Part shown: piece by piece, positions 35,508 through 46,571 of the stretch | How positions within the stretch are numbered: position 1 is the first letter of the stretch | Layout: each line of letters begins with the position of its first letter | DNA from: Nymphaea colorata | Taxonomy: Eukaryota; Streptophyta; Magnoliopsida; Nymphaeales; Nymphaeaceae | Direction of reading: 5' to 3' | DNA: 64,000 bases | NCBI RefSeq assembly: GCF_008831285.2 | Contig: NC_045143.1 | Coordinates: 26,187,662-26,251,661, forward strand | Position numbers and translations under genes: made by a program | The notes under the pieces: generated by a model | Told to the model about the DNA's origin: nothing | What the model saw: only the letters and a program-made list of their open reading frames with translations | Databases searched by the model: none

Positions 35508-36465
35508 GTTATGAAAGAGTTAAAAAGTCTAAAATAAACATCATTTCATTAAAAAAATTCAGAAGTACACCAACCCCCTTCTTTTTTCCCCGTACATAAG
35601 GATGTGCATGCAACATACCTAAAACCCCATCTTTTTCGTATGGTAACTGCATACTTGTGAGTCCGTAAGGATGCGCATGCAACTCGATCTCACATCCCGC
35701 TGTGACTCAAAAGGATAGAAAAAAGAGAGCGGTGAAGAGGAGAAGCTGCAGTTTGTCTACCGTCATTGTCATGATGTAGATGAGACGTCACTCTAAAAAA
35801 TCTGGAATTACATCTCAAATTGATGGACTAGCATTTGCTCATCCATCTTTGGAACAAGTTTTCTCAGAGACCTTAGACTTAATTTCTTGCTTAGGTGGGC
35901 ATCTTAGATCCTTTTCATGACGTATGTGGAGGGCTATATATCTATATGATCCAAGATATTGCATACCTAAGGTCTGTTTTGAATAGGTGAAAAGTGAAAA
36001 CTGGAAGGACTGCACCTTCTTACGTATGAAGTAACATCACAAAGCACCCATCCAGATATGCTTTCTATATCAAAATTTTATTCTCTATATATATCATTCT
36101 AGCAGCCAAAACATTATGAAAAACTGAATTTTTCATTATAGATGGCCAACTTTGAAAGTCGATCAAACAAACTGATGGTCGCAAACATCTTCTCTAAGAA
36201 CTTATTGCCTTCTAACCAACACTTCTGGCACAAACCGGACTGTTGCAGCAACTGTCATATGAATATTGGCATTAGTGCACAAAACAAATGTTCAGTCCAA
36301 AGAATTAAAATATTTATGAATGATTGTATAACAGCCGGAACACTTTGTGAGTGTTGCGTGAATTTGCCGTGAAAATTGGGTCTGATTCAAGAATTATTAA
36401 TTATAGTGCTCCATCAATCTATCCCAAATTTTGAATGGATTCATGACACAATCATAAAATGTTCA

Positions 36466-36470
36466 CTTAG
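36466..36470. repeat. Target-site duplication CTTAG, left of solo LTR
   Basis: CTTAG directly precedes the LTR and recurs at 39197-39201 directly after it. Confidence 0.85.
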
Positions 36471-36639
36471 TGTAATCACCCCAAATTTTTTCAAAAAGAA
36501 TGCCCTCTTTTATTGAAAACACAAAACCCAATTTTTGGATCTAAATTGGTCCAAAGCCACAATCCAAATCCAAATTATATCCAGAAACCCAAGTTCAAAT
36601 CTAAATCAAGCATTTGAGACCCATTTGCCCTTTCTTTAA

Positions 36640-37020
36640 CAAAAATGCCTCCTTTTAGAGGGTGATTTTGGTCTTTGTGGTAAACAAGACCCATTTGTCC
36701 CTCCTTTTTGACAAAGAACCTCCTTCTAGAAGGCAATTTTGGTCTTTTTGGTAAACAAGACCAATTTGTCCCTCTTTTTGACAAAGAACCTCCTTTTAGA
36801 GGGTATTTTGGTCTTTTTGGTAAACAAGACCATTTGCTCCTCCTTTTTGACAAAGAGCCTCCTTTTATAGGGCGATTTTGGTCTTTTTGGTAAACAAGAC
36901 TTATTTGCCCCTCCTTTTTTACAAAGAACCTCCTTTTAGATGATAATTTTGGTTTTTTTGATAAACAAGACCCATTTGCCCCTCCTTTTTTACAAAGAAC
37001 CTCCTTTTACAAGGTGATTT
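36640..37020 (+). repeat. About 70-bp tandem repeat inside the solo LTR
   Basis: Five to six diverged units share AAAGAACCTCCTTTTAGAGG, TTTTGGTCTTTTTGGTAAAC and AAGACCCATTTG. They lie just upstream of the LTR TATA box, in the position of U3 enhancers. Confidence 0.88.
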
Positions 37021-37070
37021 TGGTCCTTTACAAAAAAAATCAAATTTTGGGTTATGACTCCAAAATCCTC

Positions 37071-37078
37071 TATAAATA
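37071..37078 (+). promoter_or_regulatory. TATA box of the solo LTR
   Basis: TATAAATA in the context CCTCTATAAATACCC, followed about 30 bases later by the likely transcript start region (CTTCACCCTCTGAGC). Confidence 0.65.
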
Positions 37079-39201
37079 CCCCCCACTTCACCCTCTGAGC
37101 AAGAGTGGTCATTGGGAGAAACCCTAGAGTATTCTCACTTGAAGACTTAGGGTTTTTCTTGAAGTCTCTCTCTCTCCCTCTTCCTCTTTCATTTCTCTTC
37201 AACTTGGAGCAAACTAGAACCCTTTTGGAGGCATTATCTTGGAGCTTCACTCAAGGGATCTTCAAGTGAAGGTGTTCATCTTCGTTAAGTCATTTTCTCA
37301 TTTAGAGGTATGTAATCATCATCCTTCTCATTTTTCTCCAATTTTCTTTCCTCTCTTCTTCCTCTCCCCATGGCCAAAAGAGATAGTTCTCAACTGTATT
37401 TTTGAGCCAAGAGGTCATGCTCAAGTGCAACGGGAACATAAGAAGATGAGATGATCTTTCATTTCTATGCTTGAGTTATGTTATCTCATTTCTTGAATAT
37501 ATTCTTGTTGTTCTTTTGTTTCCTTTATTTTCCTCTCTTTATCTTTCCCCATGGTCATAAGAGATAGCTCTCAACTTTATTTTAGAAACAAGAGGATATG
37601 CTCAAGTGCACCAGGAACATGAGAAGATGAGATAACATTCCATAGTTGAATCATGTTCTCTTTCTTTTCTTAAATATTGTTTGATATTATCCATGCATGA
37701 TATTATAATCTTTCTATTTACATACCAATGAACGGTGAGAATGAGGGTATGGCTTGGGGTTCTTTATTTTCATATTAATTTTTGAGATTGGGGCTTGTCC
37801 AACCCAGGAAAACCATCACAAAATGTATATGTTAAAATGCATTTGCATGTCATTTACGCTAGTTTCTTTCCTAATCACCGCATTAGGAACCTTAAAGAGT
37901 GCCTTGATGTGTTGTTAGATTTTCTTCCATACCCAACGGTGGAAGAAACATATTCCCTTGTAACCAAACCATTAATATTATATGTTTTATATAAATCATA
38001 TTTTCTAAAACTTTTTCAAAAGAAATCTCTCTAATGTGGCCTTGGAGACTTAGCTTAGGCTCTTGCATGAGTCCAAGCTCCCTTCCGGCCTATATCAAAA
38101 TTTAAAGTCGGCTATTTTCAAATTATTCTTTGATTTTTATATTCATGAAAACGTATGCATATATACATGTTATATACGTATGCATGCACATGAATATCTT
38201 TCTTTGTTGTTTCTCTTTCTATGATTTAACATACTTTTATAAACTCTCGTATACGTATATATAAATATATATATACGTGTATTCTATTTTAAAATTTCTC
38301 TTTCTCTTTCTAAAATGATCTTCTCTTCTCTACTTGATATAAACATCATTTTCATAAGCTTTCATATATGTATACAAATACATATCTTTCTTTTTCAAAA
38401 CATGTGATTTTATGATTTTCAAGATCTTTTTCTTTTCTATTCTTTCAATATCTTACCATTTAAGATTTTAATTTTTCATTTGCTGACTTCATCAAGACCA
38501 CAAACCAAGTAATGACCCAATATTGGATTTTTTCTTGATGGTCTACAATCCCAATCCATTTTCAAAAACTTTTCCTTCATATATATGATATTTACAAAAA
38601 CAAATATCTTAGATGTATGTTATGGTAGCAATGCATCTAGATGAATGTTATGGTAGGAATGAATGATTTTCTCTTTCAATCATATAGGATCAATGCATCC
38701 ATTTATTTTCACTCACTTACTGTCATGTATGATCACAAGCACCTCTCCAAAAGAACTTAAGCAAGATGAGATGAAACTCTAACTAGGTGGTAACCGAATT
38801 AGAGCAAAATCTCAAACCTACTTAATGTCTTAAGAGAACACTAAAATGATTTCAAAATAACTTTTCAAGCTTCCCAATGATATTCACAAGGATTTCCTTC
38901 TAGTTTTTCCAAAACATTTCACATTCTCAAGCAACACTTCAAGAACCTTTTCAAAAGTTTGAAACATCAAACTTTCAATATTTTTCTACACCGCATATAG
39001 AATCAAAGAGATGTTGAAGTTAAAACGAAATGCATCAATAAGAAACATAGTCCTTGGGTTGATTACCCCTAGTAAAGGGACTGGGAACAGCCACCCTCGT
39101 ATCGACGGGTGAGTCCCTTTCTTTTCTATTTCAAAACAAAAACCTCATTTTTCTGGAGCACTCCAAAACCAACCAAAAATTTTGGGGATGCAAACACTTA
39201 G

Positions 39202-40049
39202 CCAAACGAGTCCTGCAGGCCTACTAGTTGAAGATAATGTCGTTCTGTCAAGACGTGAAGTTCTTTTTTCTTTGGAAAACTGGAGGGATTGCTGACATCA
39301 TGTTTGGCCTGTCCTGACCGATCAAACACTAAGGCAGCAGCAGATCCAAGAAACTAAACTGGGTCCTTTGATGGTTCAACCTTTGCTTGATTTTTAAATA
39401 AAAATCTTTGTCCTGACAACCATTGCTTTATTTGATGTTCCTCATTTTCTTTGAAGGTGATTATATTCCCAACCTCATCGCCCTCAGATTCCTACAAACT
39501 AACACAATTTATATATTTCTATAGATGACCGCTCACAAAGCCCCTCAACTCGACCTAACTCTCACCAGCCCCTCAACTCGACCAGTTACGCTATGTTCAT
39601 CGAAGTAACCCTGTTTCTGTTTGACTCCGTAACTTTTTGACAAGCTACGCTACGCCTCTCAAGGTAAAGTCTTTTGTGTAACGTGCGCTGAGGCTTTTAA
39701 ATTCTCTAAGATGGAACATGTTAAGAACAATATTCTGTTTTTAAAAATACAAAATAAAAAAGCATCATATTCCTTTTTCAATAAAAGTAACATCGCTTCA
39801 ATTAATGCCTTCTTTATAACACAAAGTTTTAATCAATGAATTAAACATTAAGCAAGTACTATATGTTCTGAATTTTAGCTACATTCACATGATGCCATAT
39901 TCGATAGTGATCCCAAAATCCGTTCCAAATGTGTGTCAGGGATTCAAAAATATGTCGCCAGCTACTACACTGTGCATGCTAAAACAGCCATCATTGTAGA
40001 TGGAGGGTTAGCGCCGTTAGTTGCAAAGTCCAAAGACATTAGTAAGTTA
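39202..40049. other. No gene seen
   Basis: AT-rich non-coding sequence; no conserved element recognised. Confidence 0.45.
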
Positions 40050-40565
40050 TGCAACAAATATAACCATCACATAAAACATTATGTAAAGCGTCGGAAAATT
40101 CCATCATAAAAGTTATAATAAAGTGTAGGCACATTTTGTGGCCATTATGCTAGCAACTAATCTCTTAACAAACACAACTAATACACGATGGCCAGTTTCA
40201 TCCGTAACAGTTTGGGGAACGGAACTTGTGGTGGTGGACCTTTGACCGTCACGATTACTTATTAGCGACAGAATTGTGAGTATTAGCGACTTTTAAAGCC
40301 GTAGCAAATGTTTATACTTGCCCATCATATCTAAGTTAAGCTTTAAGCTTAAAAGGAAGGGGTAACATCTTTAAAACTGAACACATATATATTTATTCAA
40401 CATGGAAAAGTAATATCATCGGCTACATGACACTCAGTCATTCCACTGAGATAAAACATAAGCAGCATCCAATGCTGCCAATTATAGACCAGTACGGAGA
40501 ACCATGGAGATCATCACAAAATAAATATATATACATACATATATATATATATATATACATATGTA
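40050..40565 (-). other. 3' flank of protease pseudogene 2, duplicated
   Basis: Matches 16890-17339, the 3' flank of protease pseudogene 1, with moderate divergence and about 100 extra bases near 40140-40200. A TA-rich run at 40516-40577 sits at the same place as the TA run in the other copy. Confidence 0.7.
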
Positions 40566-41567
40566 TATATATACATTTGGCCCTTGGTACATTTCAAAAG
40601 AATGCAGCCTCTTCCCCAAATCATACTTCACATGCATGTTATGCTGCACAACATTCTGGAAGATGGGCATCTCTCTGTCTTTAATGGTTAAGCAGGCCAC
40701 TCCACTTCCAAACATCATAAAGATATTTGAAGGTGGCAACTTTCAGTCTGCATTGGTGAAATGGAAGGTCATCTCTGGCAGCCTTTCATATGGATCACCA
40801 TTATTCTTTACATGGTAGCACAGATAATCTTGCTTAGGAGGATGGAAGCGTTCATGGTTTATGACATTAGGCACCGCATTTGCCACTTGATCATACACAT
40901 CTTTGGCAAGAGAAGTCAATGTGGTACCCGAGTCTATGATGATCAATCTGGCATCTCCCAACAATGCAACGCACCTGATTCGGGATGCGACGGGGTCGAA
41001 CACGGCCCTGCGGCTGGATGTGGCCGATGTTGGTGTGGCCACTGCTGGTACCAGCGAAGGCAAAGCAGAACAAGCCAGTGGTTGCTCGCCGGAAGCAACA
41101 GGTTGGAACCTCGACCAAAGTGGAAGACAACGATGGGCAGCTTCATGACATCCTTGCCACTCAGGTCGTAGCACGTGTCGAAGAGAGAGAATCTAGCAGT
41201 CGTGAGGTTCAGCTGCGTCGTCCCTGCCCAGAAAGCATCCTTCTTTGTGACGTACGTCGACTGTATCAAGCGGGTGACAGAGGTGCTGGAGTTGAGGATG
41301 ACCCCTTTGTTTCCATTGGCAGAGACCTGGAATTCTGATGCCGCGATATTCACTTGCCGGGGCCAGCAGCAGCCACCCACGCTGATTCCAACCAGCTGAA
41401 CATAGTAGAAGGTCCCTAACTTGGGGTTCACCACCATGGGAGGGAAGACCGAGCAGTGGCTGGGAGCCAGCAGTGCAGCGTCGATGATGGAGTGGAGCCA
41501 GCTTGACGTTCAGAGAGAGGCAGTAAGAGAAGCGCCGACTGAAGATCTGTCCGACCCACAAGGTCAT
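40566..41567 (-). pseudogene. Mosaic aspartic protease pseudogene 2 (ASPG1-like joined to CDR1-like)
   Basis: Reading down the minus strand, 41567-40975 encodes pieces of an ASPG1-like A1 protease: FSRRFSYCLS, FYYVQLVGISVGG, VSANGNKGVIL, FDTCYDLSGKD, LFCFAFAGTSSG and a final VFDPVASRIRC, its expected C-terminus. The second catalytic Asp is Asn (codon 41291-41293). Right after this C-terminus, at about 40960-40975, the sequence switches to the CDR1-like type just before its own second active site (IIIDSGTTLTSLAKDVYDQV, Asp codon 40932-40934 intact). It then continues to the CDR1-like tail, where a small deletion removes the normal end. Two A1 C-terminal lobes thus lie in series. The N-terminal lobe is missing and frames shift repeatedly. 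Confidence 0.85.
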
Positions 41568-42547
41568 CTATTATTGTACAAGTTTAAATCATTTGACAAT
41601 CCCTACTACAAGAAAGGCACTAAAACCAATAAGTAACAGAAAATGATGGCAATTACATTTCTATCTATATATAAAACAGATCTTTATACAATTAAACTAT
41701 ATACCTTCTTCACCTCATTACCTCAATTAAAAGAGCAAACACCATTTACGAGGACTTCTTTATAAAATTAGCCCACAAGAAATTTTTTCAAAAAGTGTAA
41801 TCAGCAATCAGGTGGGATTAGGAAGCCATTACACGAAATGGAACGAGCTAAAGGTAGATGTAGGTTTTTGCCATATCTCTTGTCGCTTTCAAGCAAATTT
41901 GCAGAAGTTTTGGTCCATTAATCAATGCCAACTTATTGTTTATTGTATATTCTTATCATTTTTTATTCACTTTGTCCGTAGAAAGTAAGATCTCTCTCTC
42001 TATATATATATATATAATCAGCTTCATTTTTAGACTGGTTTTTCGGGGTTATTTTCTCTCTGTAAGATCCCACTAGTCTTTAAAGCAGAAGACATAGTTT
42101 TGAAGGAAGGAAAGTAGAACTGAAAAATGAAAAGCCAGTATCTTAAGAAACCTATTGCACTCGTTTCTTTTATATAATTAAAATTCATTGTTATGTATCC
42201 TCGTTGTCATTTGTTTACTACATAGAAAATGTGTTGCAACAGCTGTTATGTATGTAAATTATATATTTATTTAGTCTGTAAAACATCAAGAGGGCACAAA
42301 TAACAAAAAACGTTCTGTTCAAGGGTCATACGATCTTCACTAAACTATATTCTTGATTGTAAAAAAATTACATTTCACATGTTCATGGATGAGCTGGTCA
42401 GGGCTGGTAGAGACCAAAAGTACTTAACACTACCAATTTTCATTATATTGAACATTTACTCCTTCCTTAATATGTGTGCTAGAAGGATTAAGGGGGGCGC
42501 ACACTGAATCAACTAAGGAAACTGATGACACCCGTCATGCCCATGCT
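41568..42547. other. No gene seen; replaces the missing 5' half of protease copy 2
   Basis: About 1 kb of AT-rich sequence without homology to the protease copies lies between the mosaic pseudogene and its orphan promoter at 42548. A short TA run lies at 42001-42016. Confidence 0.5.
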
Positions 42548-43182
42548 CACAAGGTGGCTCCATTAAGGAGAAATGTGTTGACATTTATAATGAAAGTAAC
42601 AGTTAAAGTCGCCGCTGATGAAGGGAAGGATTAGGATTTGGAAATTGTGGAGAAAAGAAACATGTGGCTGAACTGAGTAACGTATTCTTTTGTGTAACCA
42701 GTAACTATCACAATGGAGAAAAGTTGGTAGCATCTCCCAATGGTTAAGCATAGGCAAATCTCATAGTGCTTTCTTGGACTTTCATAATTTCTTTTGTGTG
42801 TCTTTTCATTGGTCTCAGTAAAATCAAGATCTGATTATCATTCTTGAAGACTTTGGGTCACAAATATTTGAAGACTTTCAATCAAAATATTTGAAGGAAG
42901 GACGCAGACACTTTTAACTTATTACCAAAGATTGACCGCAATAGCCAGTGAATACGTTGGACGAGGATATTGTTTGAAGGTTTTGCTATCTGTCTTGCCC
43001 TTGTATGCACGGTAGTCCCTGCTAAAAAAACAGTTCAGTGACCTGCTTAAACCATGAACCTTGAAGTGTTAAAATATGAAAATCTCTCTCCCAATCTCTG
43101 ATTCTATACATACATACATAGATGTCTTTCTACCTCAGGATGTTATGGGCTCTCACCCACAGATAGTTTCATCAAGCAGGGG

Positions 43183-43183
<1 letters not shown>
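42548..43183 (-). promoter_or_regulatory. Orphan protease promoter and 5' flank, copy P3
   Basis: Homology to P2 begins just upstream of where the ATG would be (AAGGTGGCTCCATTAAGG, minus strand) and includes the TATA-like TTATAAATG at 42582-42590. It extends through ATGTGGCTGAACTGAGTAACG, GAAGGAAGGACGCAGACACTT and ACCATGAACCTTGAAGTG to a TA repeat at 43184. No coding region follows it. Confidence 0.75.

Positions 43184-43211
<28 letters not shown>
43184..43211. repeat. (TA)n microsatellite
   Basis: Marks the right edge of homology of the protease flank P3. Confidence 0.9.
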
Positions 43212-43215
<4 letters not shown>

Positions 43216-44079
43216 GAGACCACACAATAGGTTAGTGATCAAAGCCAAACCCTTTAAATATGATGTTGAAATATTTATTTTGAAATCTAGCCATAGCAAT
43301 ATGATCTTAAGGTTAAGTTGATGAAAAATATGTATGAAGTTGATCATTTTTTTTTATTTCCATTGTGTTTTCATAATAAGCAAAAAGGAATCGCTCTCAT
43401 AGCATCAATATTTTGAGAATAGAAAAATCAAATTTTTTTATAAAAACAACTTGATTCAAAGCATGTTTTATATAAAAATAGTTTTTATAAGTAAATTAGG
43501 ATTTTATATTTCATTTAAAATAAATTTTCAACAAAAAATTAAAGGGTCTGTTGTTTACGCCTGACCTAAATGTCTGGTTTTTTTAATCCCTGAATGCTGA
43601 CTTGACATCGAGTATACATTAAGGGACATCAAATCTAGTCCTCCCATCTAAGATGGATGGCCCAAATTTGTTATACTTTCTCCATCCTTCCCTTTTCCTC
43701 TCTTTTCATGATTCCTTTCTTCTTTCTTCTTTCTTCTTTCTCCCTGTCTGTCAAGGAAGCCATCGGCAGCGGCTAGCTACTGGCTAGATGGACTACATTG
43801 GCACTGGTCCCACAGCGATATAACGGGGAGATATCTCGAAGCTGGTTATGTACACCACCTCTGTGTATGTATTTCATGCGCCATTTTAAGTATGACAAAA
43901 AAAGCCCATGATTAATACAAAGATACACTTTTTGTAGGGATAAAAGCAAAAAACCACAAAAAAAAAGATTTTGGGGATTTGATAAAGGTAAAATTTGTCA
44001 GTCTATACACACATATTGTTATGACCAATATACCCTTTTAAGCAGTAAAAAAACATTTTAATTTTCTTGTCCCACTTAT
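43212..44079. other. No gene seen
   Basis: AT-rich sequence with a TTCTTTC simple repeat near 43713-43742. Confidence 0.45.
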
Positions 44080-44400
44080 AGTGTTATCTCATTATCTTAT
44101 GAATATTTTATTTTCATAAACATTATCTCATTCTTATGTTTAGTGTTATCTCATACATCCGTCTATTACCTTATTATCTCATAAATATTTTATTATCTCA
44201 TAAACATTACATCATATTTATGTTTAGCCTTATCTCCTGCATCTGTCTGTTATCTCATTATCTCATAAATTTTTTGTTATCTTAAAAACATTATCTCATA
44301 CTTATGTTTGGTGTTATCTCATACATCCATCTATTTGTTATCTCATAAATCTTTTGCTATCTCATAAACATCATCTCATACTTATTTGTGATTTCATACC
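44080..44400. repeat. About 85-bp tandem repeat rich in TTATCTCAT
   Basis: Units start near 44081 (short), 44142, 44227 and 44312, each with GTGTTATCTCATACATCC-like, TTATCTCATAAAT and TCTCATAAACAT blocks. The copies are well diverged, so the array is old. No coding content. Confidence 0.8.
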
Positions 44401-44476
44401 AATTTGTTATCTGACACACATGTATATGCAATGTTTGGACATAAAAATAATTGTACATGTTAGTAATAGGGTCCAC

Positions 44477-44507
44477 CCCCGGCATACGCTCATTACGTAT
44501 GCCGGGG
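44477..44507. repeat. Perfect 12-bp inverted repeat with 7-base loop
   Basis: CCCCGGCATACG pairs exactly with CGTATGCCGGGG. A second pair, TACGCTC at 44485-44491 and GAGCGTA at 44511-44517, overlaps it, so the two hairpins exclude each other. The GC content stands out from the AT-rich surroundings. Confidence 0.85.
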
Positions 44508-44544
44508 TACGAGCGTACACCAGGGTGATGCATGTAACTCAATC

Positions 44545-45260
44545 TCAAAATATCTGGGTATTTGTAAAAGAAGTCATGGTTGAGGTTGCTGCAGATTTAG
44601 GGAAGCATGTGTTTTTGAAAACTATGGAGAAAAGAAACATGTGGCCGGAGTATTCCAGGTGTTACCAATGACCGTCAAGGTGGAGAAATGCTGGTCACAT
44701 CTACCAATTAACATCTTCCGATGCTTAAGGTTTGTCAAATCTCCTAATCCTTGGTTGGGCTTCCACAATTCTTTTTGTCTTTTCGTTGGTCTGAGTAAAA
44801 TCCAGATCTGAATATTATTCTTGAAAACTTTCGATCGCAAATATCTGAAGGACAGAGATAGACAATTTAACCTATTTTCCATGTTGTTTGGTAGCAGAAA
44901 CACTTATAAATCAACTCTAAAGATTGAAGCTTGTACATGAAATAATAGAACTATTGTTTCATAAACCTATTTCAATCTTTGAGGCATTCACAAAGTGTCT
45001 TTCCTGCCAAACAACCCATAAGGAAACCACAATAACTGATGAATAAATACATTCGAAGAAGAGATTTTGGTAGTGGCGTTTGAAGGTTTTTTTATTACTC
45101 GTGCCCTTATAAGCCATGGTGGTTCCTGCTCCAAAAACCATCCATTGACCCGCTAAAATCATGAACACTCAAGGGTTCAAAAATGAAAATCTCTCTCTCC
45201 GTCTGTAGTTCATGGGACAGTGGCGCCTGCATTGAGGAGCTGCAGGCGCTATGGCCATTG
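44545..45260 (-). promoter_or_regulatory. Orphan protease 5' flank, copy P4 (most diverged)
   Basis: Follows the other flanks from GAAGTCATGGTTGAGG and GAGAAAAGAAACATGTGG to a GGGACAGTGGCGCCTGCATT segment corresponding to the GGGCAGAGGATCATGCGCTG of P1. About 150 bases near 44880-45030 are extra. The TATA region and gene body are missing. Confidence 0.6.
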
Positions 45261-45377
45261 CATTTTGATGCCATGATGCCATCTCATAACATCATCTGTT
45301 ATTAAAAAATTATCGATTATGTTATTGCAACAATGGTTCATGATGCCGTGATGCCATTTGATAACATCATCCAGTTG

Positions 45378-45380
<3 letters not shown>

Positions 45381-45428
<48 letters not shown>
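45381..45428. repeat. (TA)n microsatellite, 48 bp
   Basis: Uninterrupted TA run. Confidence 0.95.
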
Positions 45429-45430
<2 letters not shown>

Positions 45431-46134
45431 CCTCTGACCATGTTGAAATCCGTCATCACAACTGCATTTGCATCAGATGAATGTGATTAAACACATCGCC
45501 TGATACATTTGATCGAGTGATGTACTGTGACAGGTAAGAGGATTTTCCTTTCAAACCCAGACTATGACATCCACAAATTTATATATGAGAGTACTTACAC
45601 GTCCTGATGACTAGCGTTCTTCCTTGATAACAGTAATTGGCAGGTGCTACTTGGTGACTAATAATATTTTACATTAACAAAGTCATGCTTTGGGTGTTTT
45701 TCATCCTCTCTCAAGAGTGCAAAAGGTTCCATGTTTGGGTTAAGCTACAAGTTTTTCTTCACATGCATGTCCCATAAATGTTATTAATAGACAAATTTAG
45801 GGTGGTGACGAATCCTCCCCTAGCCATATATAGTCTGTTTGATTGCCTTGGTGTAAAGCATCTCACGATGCCCTACCTTGTTTGTATATACATCGCTCAA
45901 CAGAGCATCACGTGACCCTCCTTCTCTGCCGTGTGCACCCAGCACAAAGGAAGCTCATGGTTTTGGGGGGTTGCCGATAAAGCCGGCGGTCCCGTGTTTG
46001 AATCGATAGATATGCTAAGAGACACTCCAACCATCTCAAACAGCCTCCCCACAAGTCAATGCACTTTTGGTGACTTGTAAGTGGTCCAAAAAAGTAGGGC
46101 TGTGCAAATGGTTAAAGATTGAACTCGCCCTCAG
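45429..46134. other. No gene seen
   Basis: Non-coding. A GGTCCCGTGTTTGAATC sequence near 45987-46003 resembles a tRNA T-arm/B box, but no cloverleaf can be built around it, so no tRNA is called. Confidence 0.4.
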
Positions 46135-46571
46135 CTTATAAGCTGGTGGAGAAGCTTTGACTGTTGTAGGTGGACGATTGAAGTGTATCGAACATAGATG
46201 GTGTTTGGCTGAAGGAGGGGTCACAAGGGCAGCACATCATCCGTATGAGGTCACTACCTGTGTCCATGATGGCCCAGTAGAGGCTAGCGAGACTTTCATG
46301 AGAAACTTTCCAGGGCCAGGCATCATGGGGCTGGAGATCATGCTGGTGATATTGGCAAACCATGAAGCAATTTGGCAGAAGCGCAACATGGAAAGGGAGC
46401 CGCTAGCTCGGTTCGTTGAGCTAGAGTGGACGAAGGGTGATAGAGAGGTGAGAGAGATGAATCTCAATGAATGAGGTCTACGGAGAAGCCCAGGAATTTG
46501 GAAGCGAAGATGGTGGTAGGGTTACACACTGCAAGTAGGAGGAATGTTAAGGTGGAGAAGAATGCAGCCAA
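46135..46571 (-). pseudogene. CDR1-like aspartic protease pseudogene 3, N-terminal fragment
   Basis: Matches the N-terminal third of pseudogene 1. The start codon is TTG where the paralogue has ATG (46569-46571, context CACCTTGG). A hydrophobic signal peptide follows (FLLLAVCNP), then FLGFSVDLIH and an in-frame TGA at codon 36 (46464-46466). The first catalytic Asp is intact (IMDTGSD, codon 46262-46264), unlike pseudogene 1. Homology ends after TPSMFDTLQSSTYNSQSFST near 46150; the rest of the catalytic domain is missing. Frames shift at least twice. It cannot encode a protease. Confidence 0.88.

Larger units (their letters stand above)
36471..39196 (+). mobile_element. Complete 2.7-kb solo LTR
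   Basis: Begins TGTAATCACCCC, ends GGGGATGCAAACA and is flanked by CTTAG on both sides. It carries a tandem repeat, a TATA box (TATAAATA at 37071-37078), a downstream 5'-leader-like stretch with GAAACCCTAGAG and CTCTCTCTCTC, and no coding domain. A single LTR with a perfect 5-bp target duplication is the product of recombination between the two LTRs of a full element. Related sequences at 3883-7690 (end), 8806-10586, 53059-56750 and 59950-60684 show it is a local family. Length and end sequences suggest a Ty3/gypsy-type parent, but without pol this is inference. Confidence 0.85.

Noticed and set aside
35405-35599. Plus-strand frame of alternating Ile/Tyr
   Set aside because: Translation of a TA microsatellite.
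36640-37020. CRISPR-like regular repeat spacing
   Set aside because: Units are contiguous and diverged with no unique spacers, in a plant LTR.
40482-40565. Extension of the protease frame into Tyr/Ile repeats
   Set aside because: The natural stop is lost by a small deletion and the frame reads on into a TA microsatellite; not a new domain.
45960-46015. tRNA-like GGTCCCGTGTTTGAATC box
   Set aside because: No acceptor stem, D arm or A box could be matched; at most a SINE remnant.
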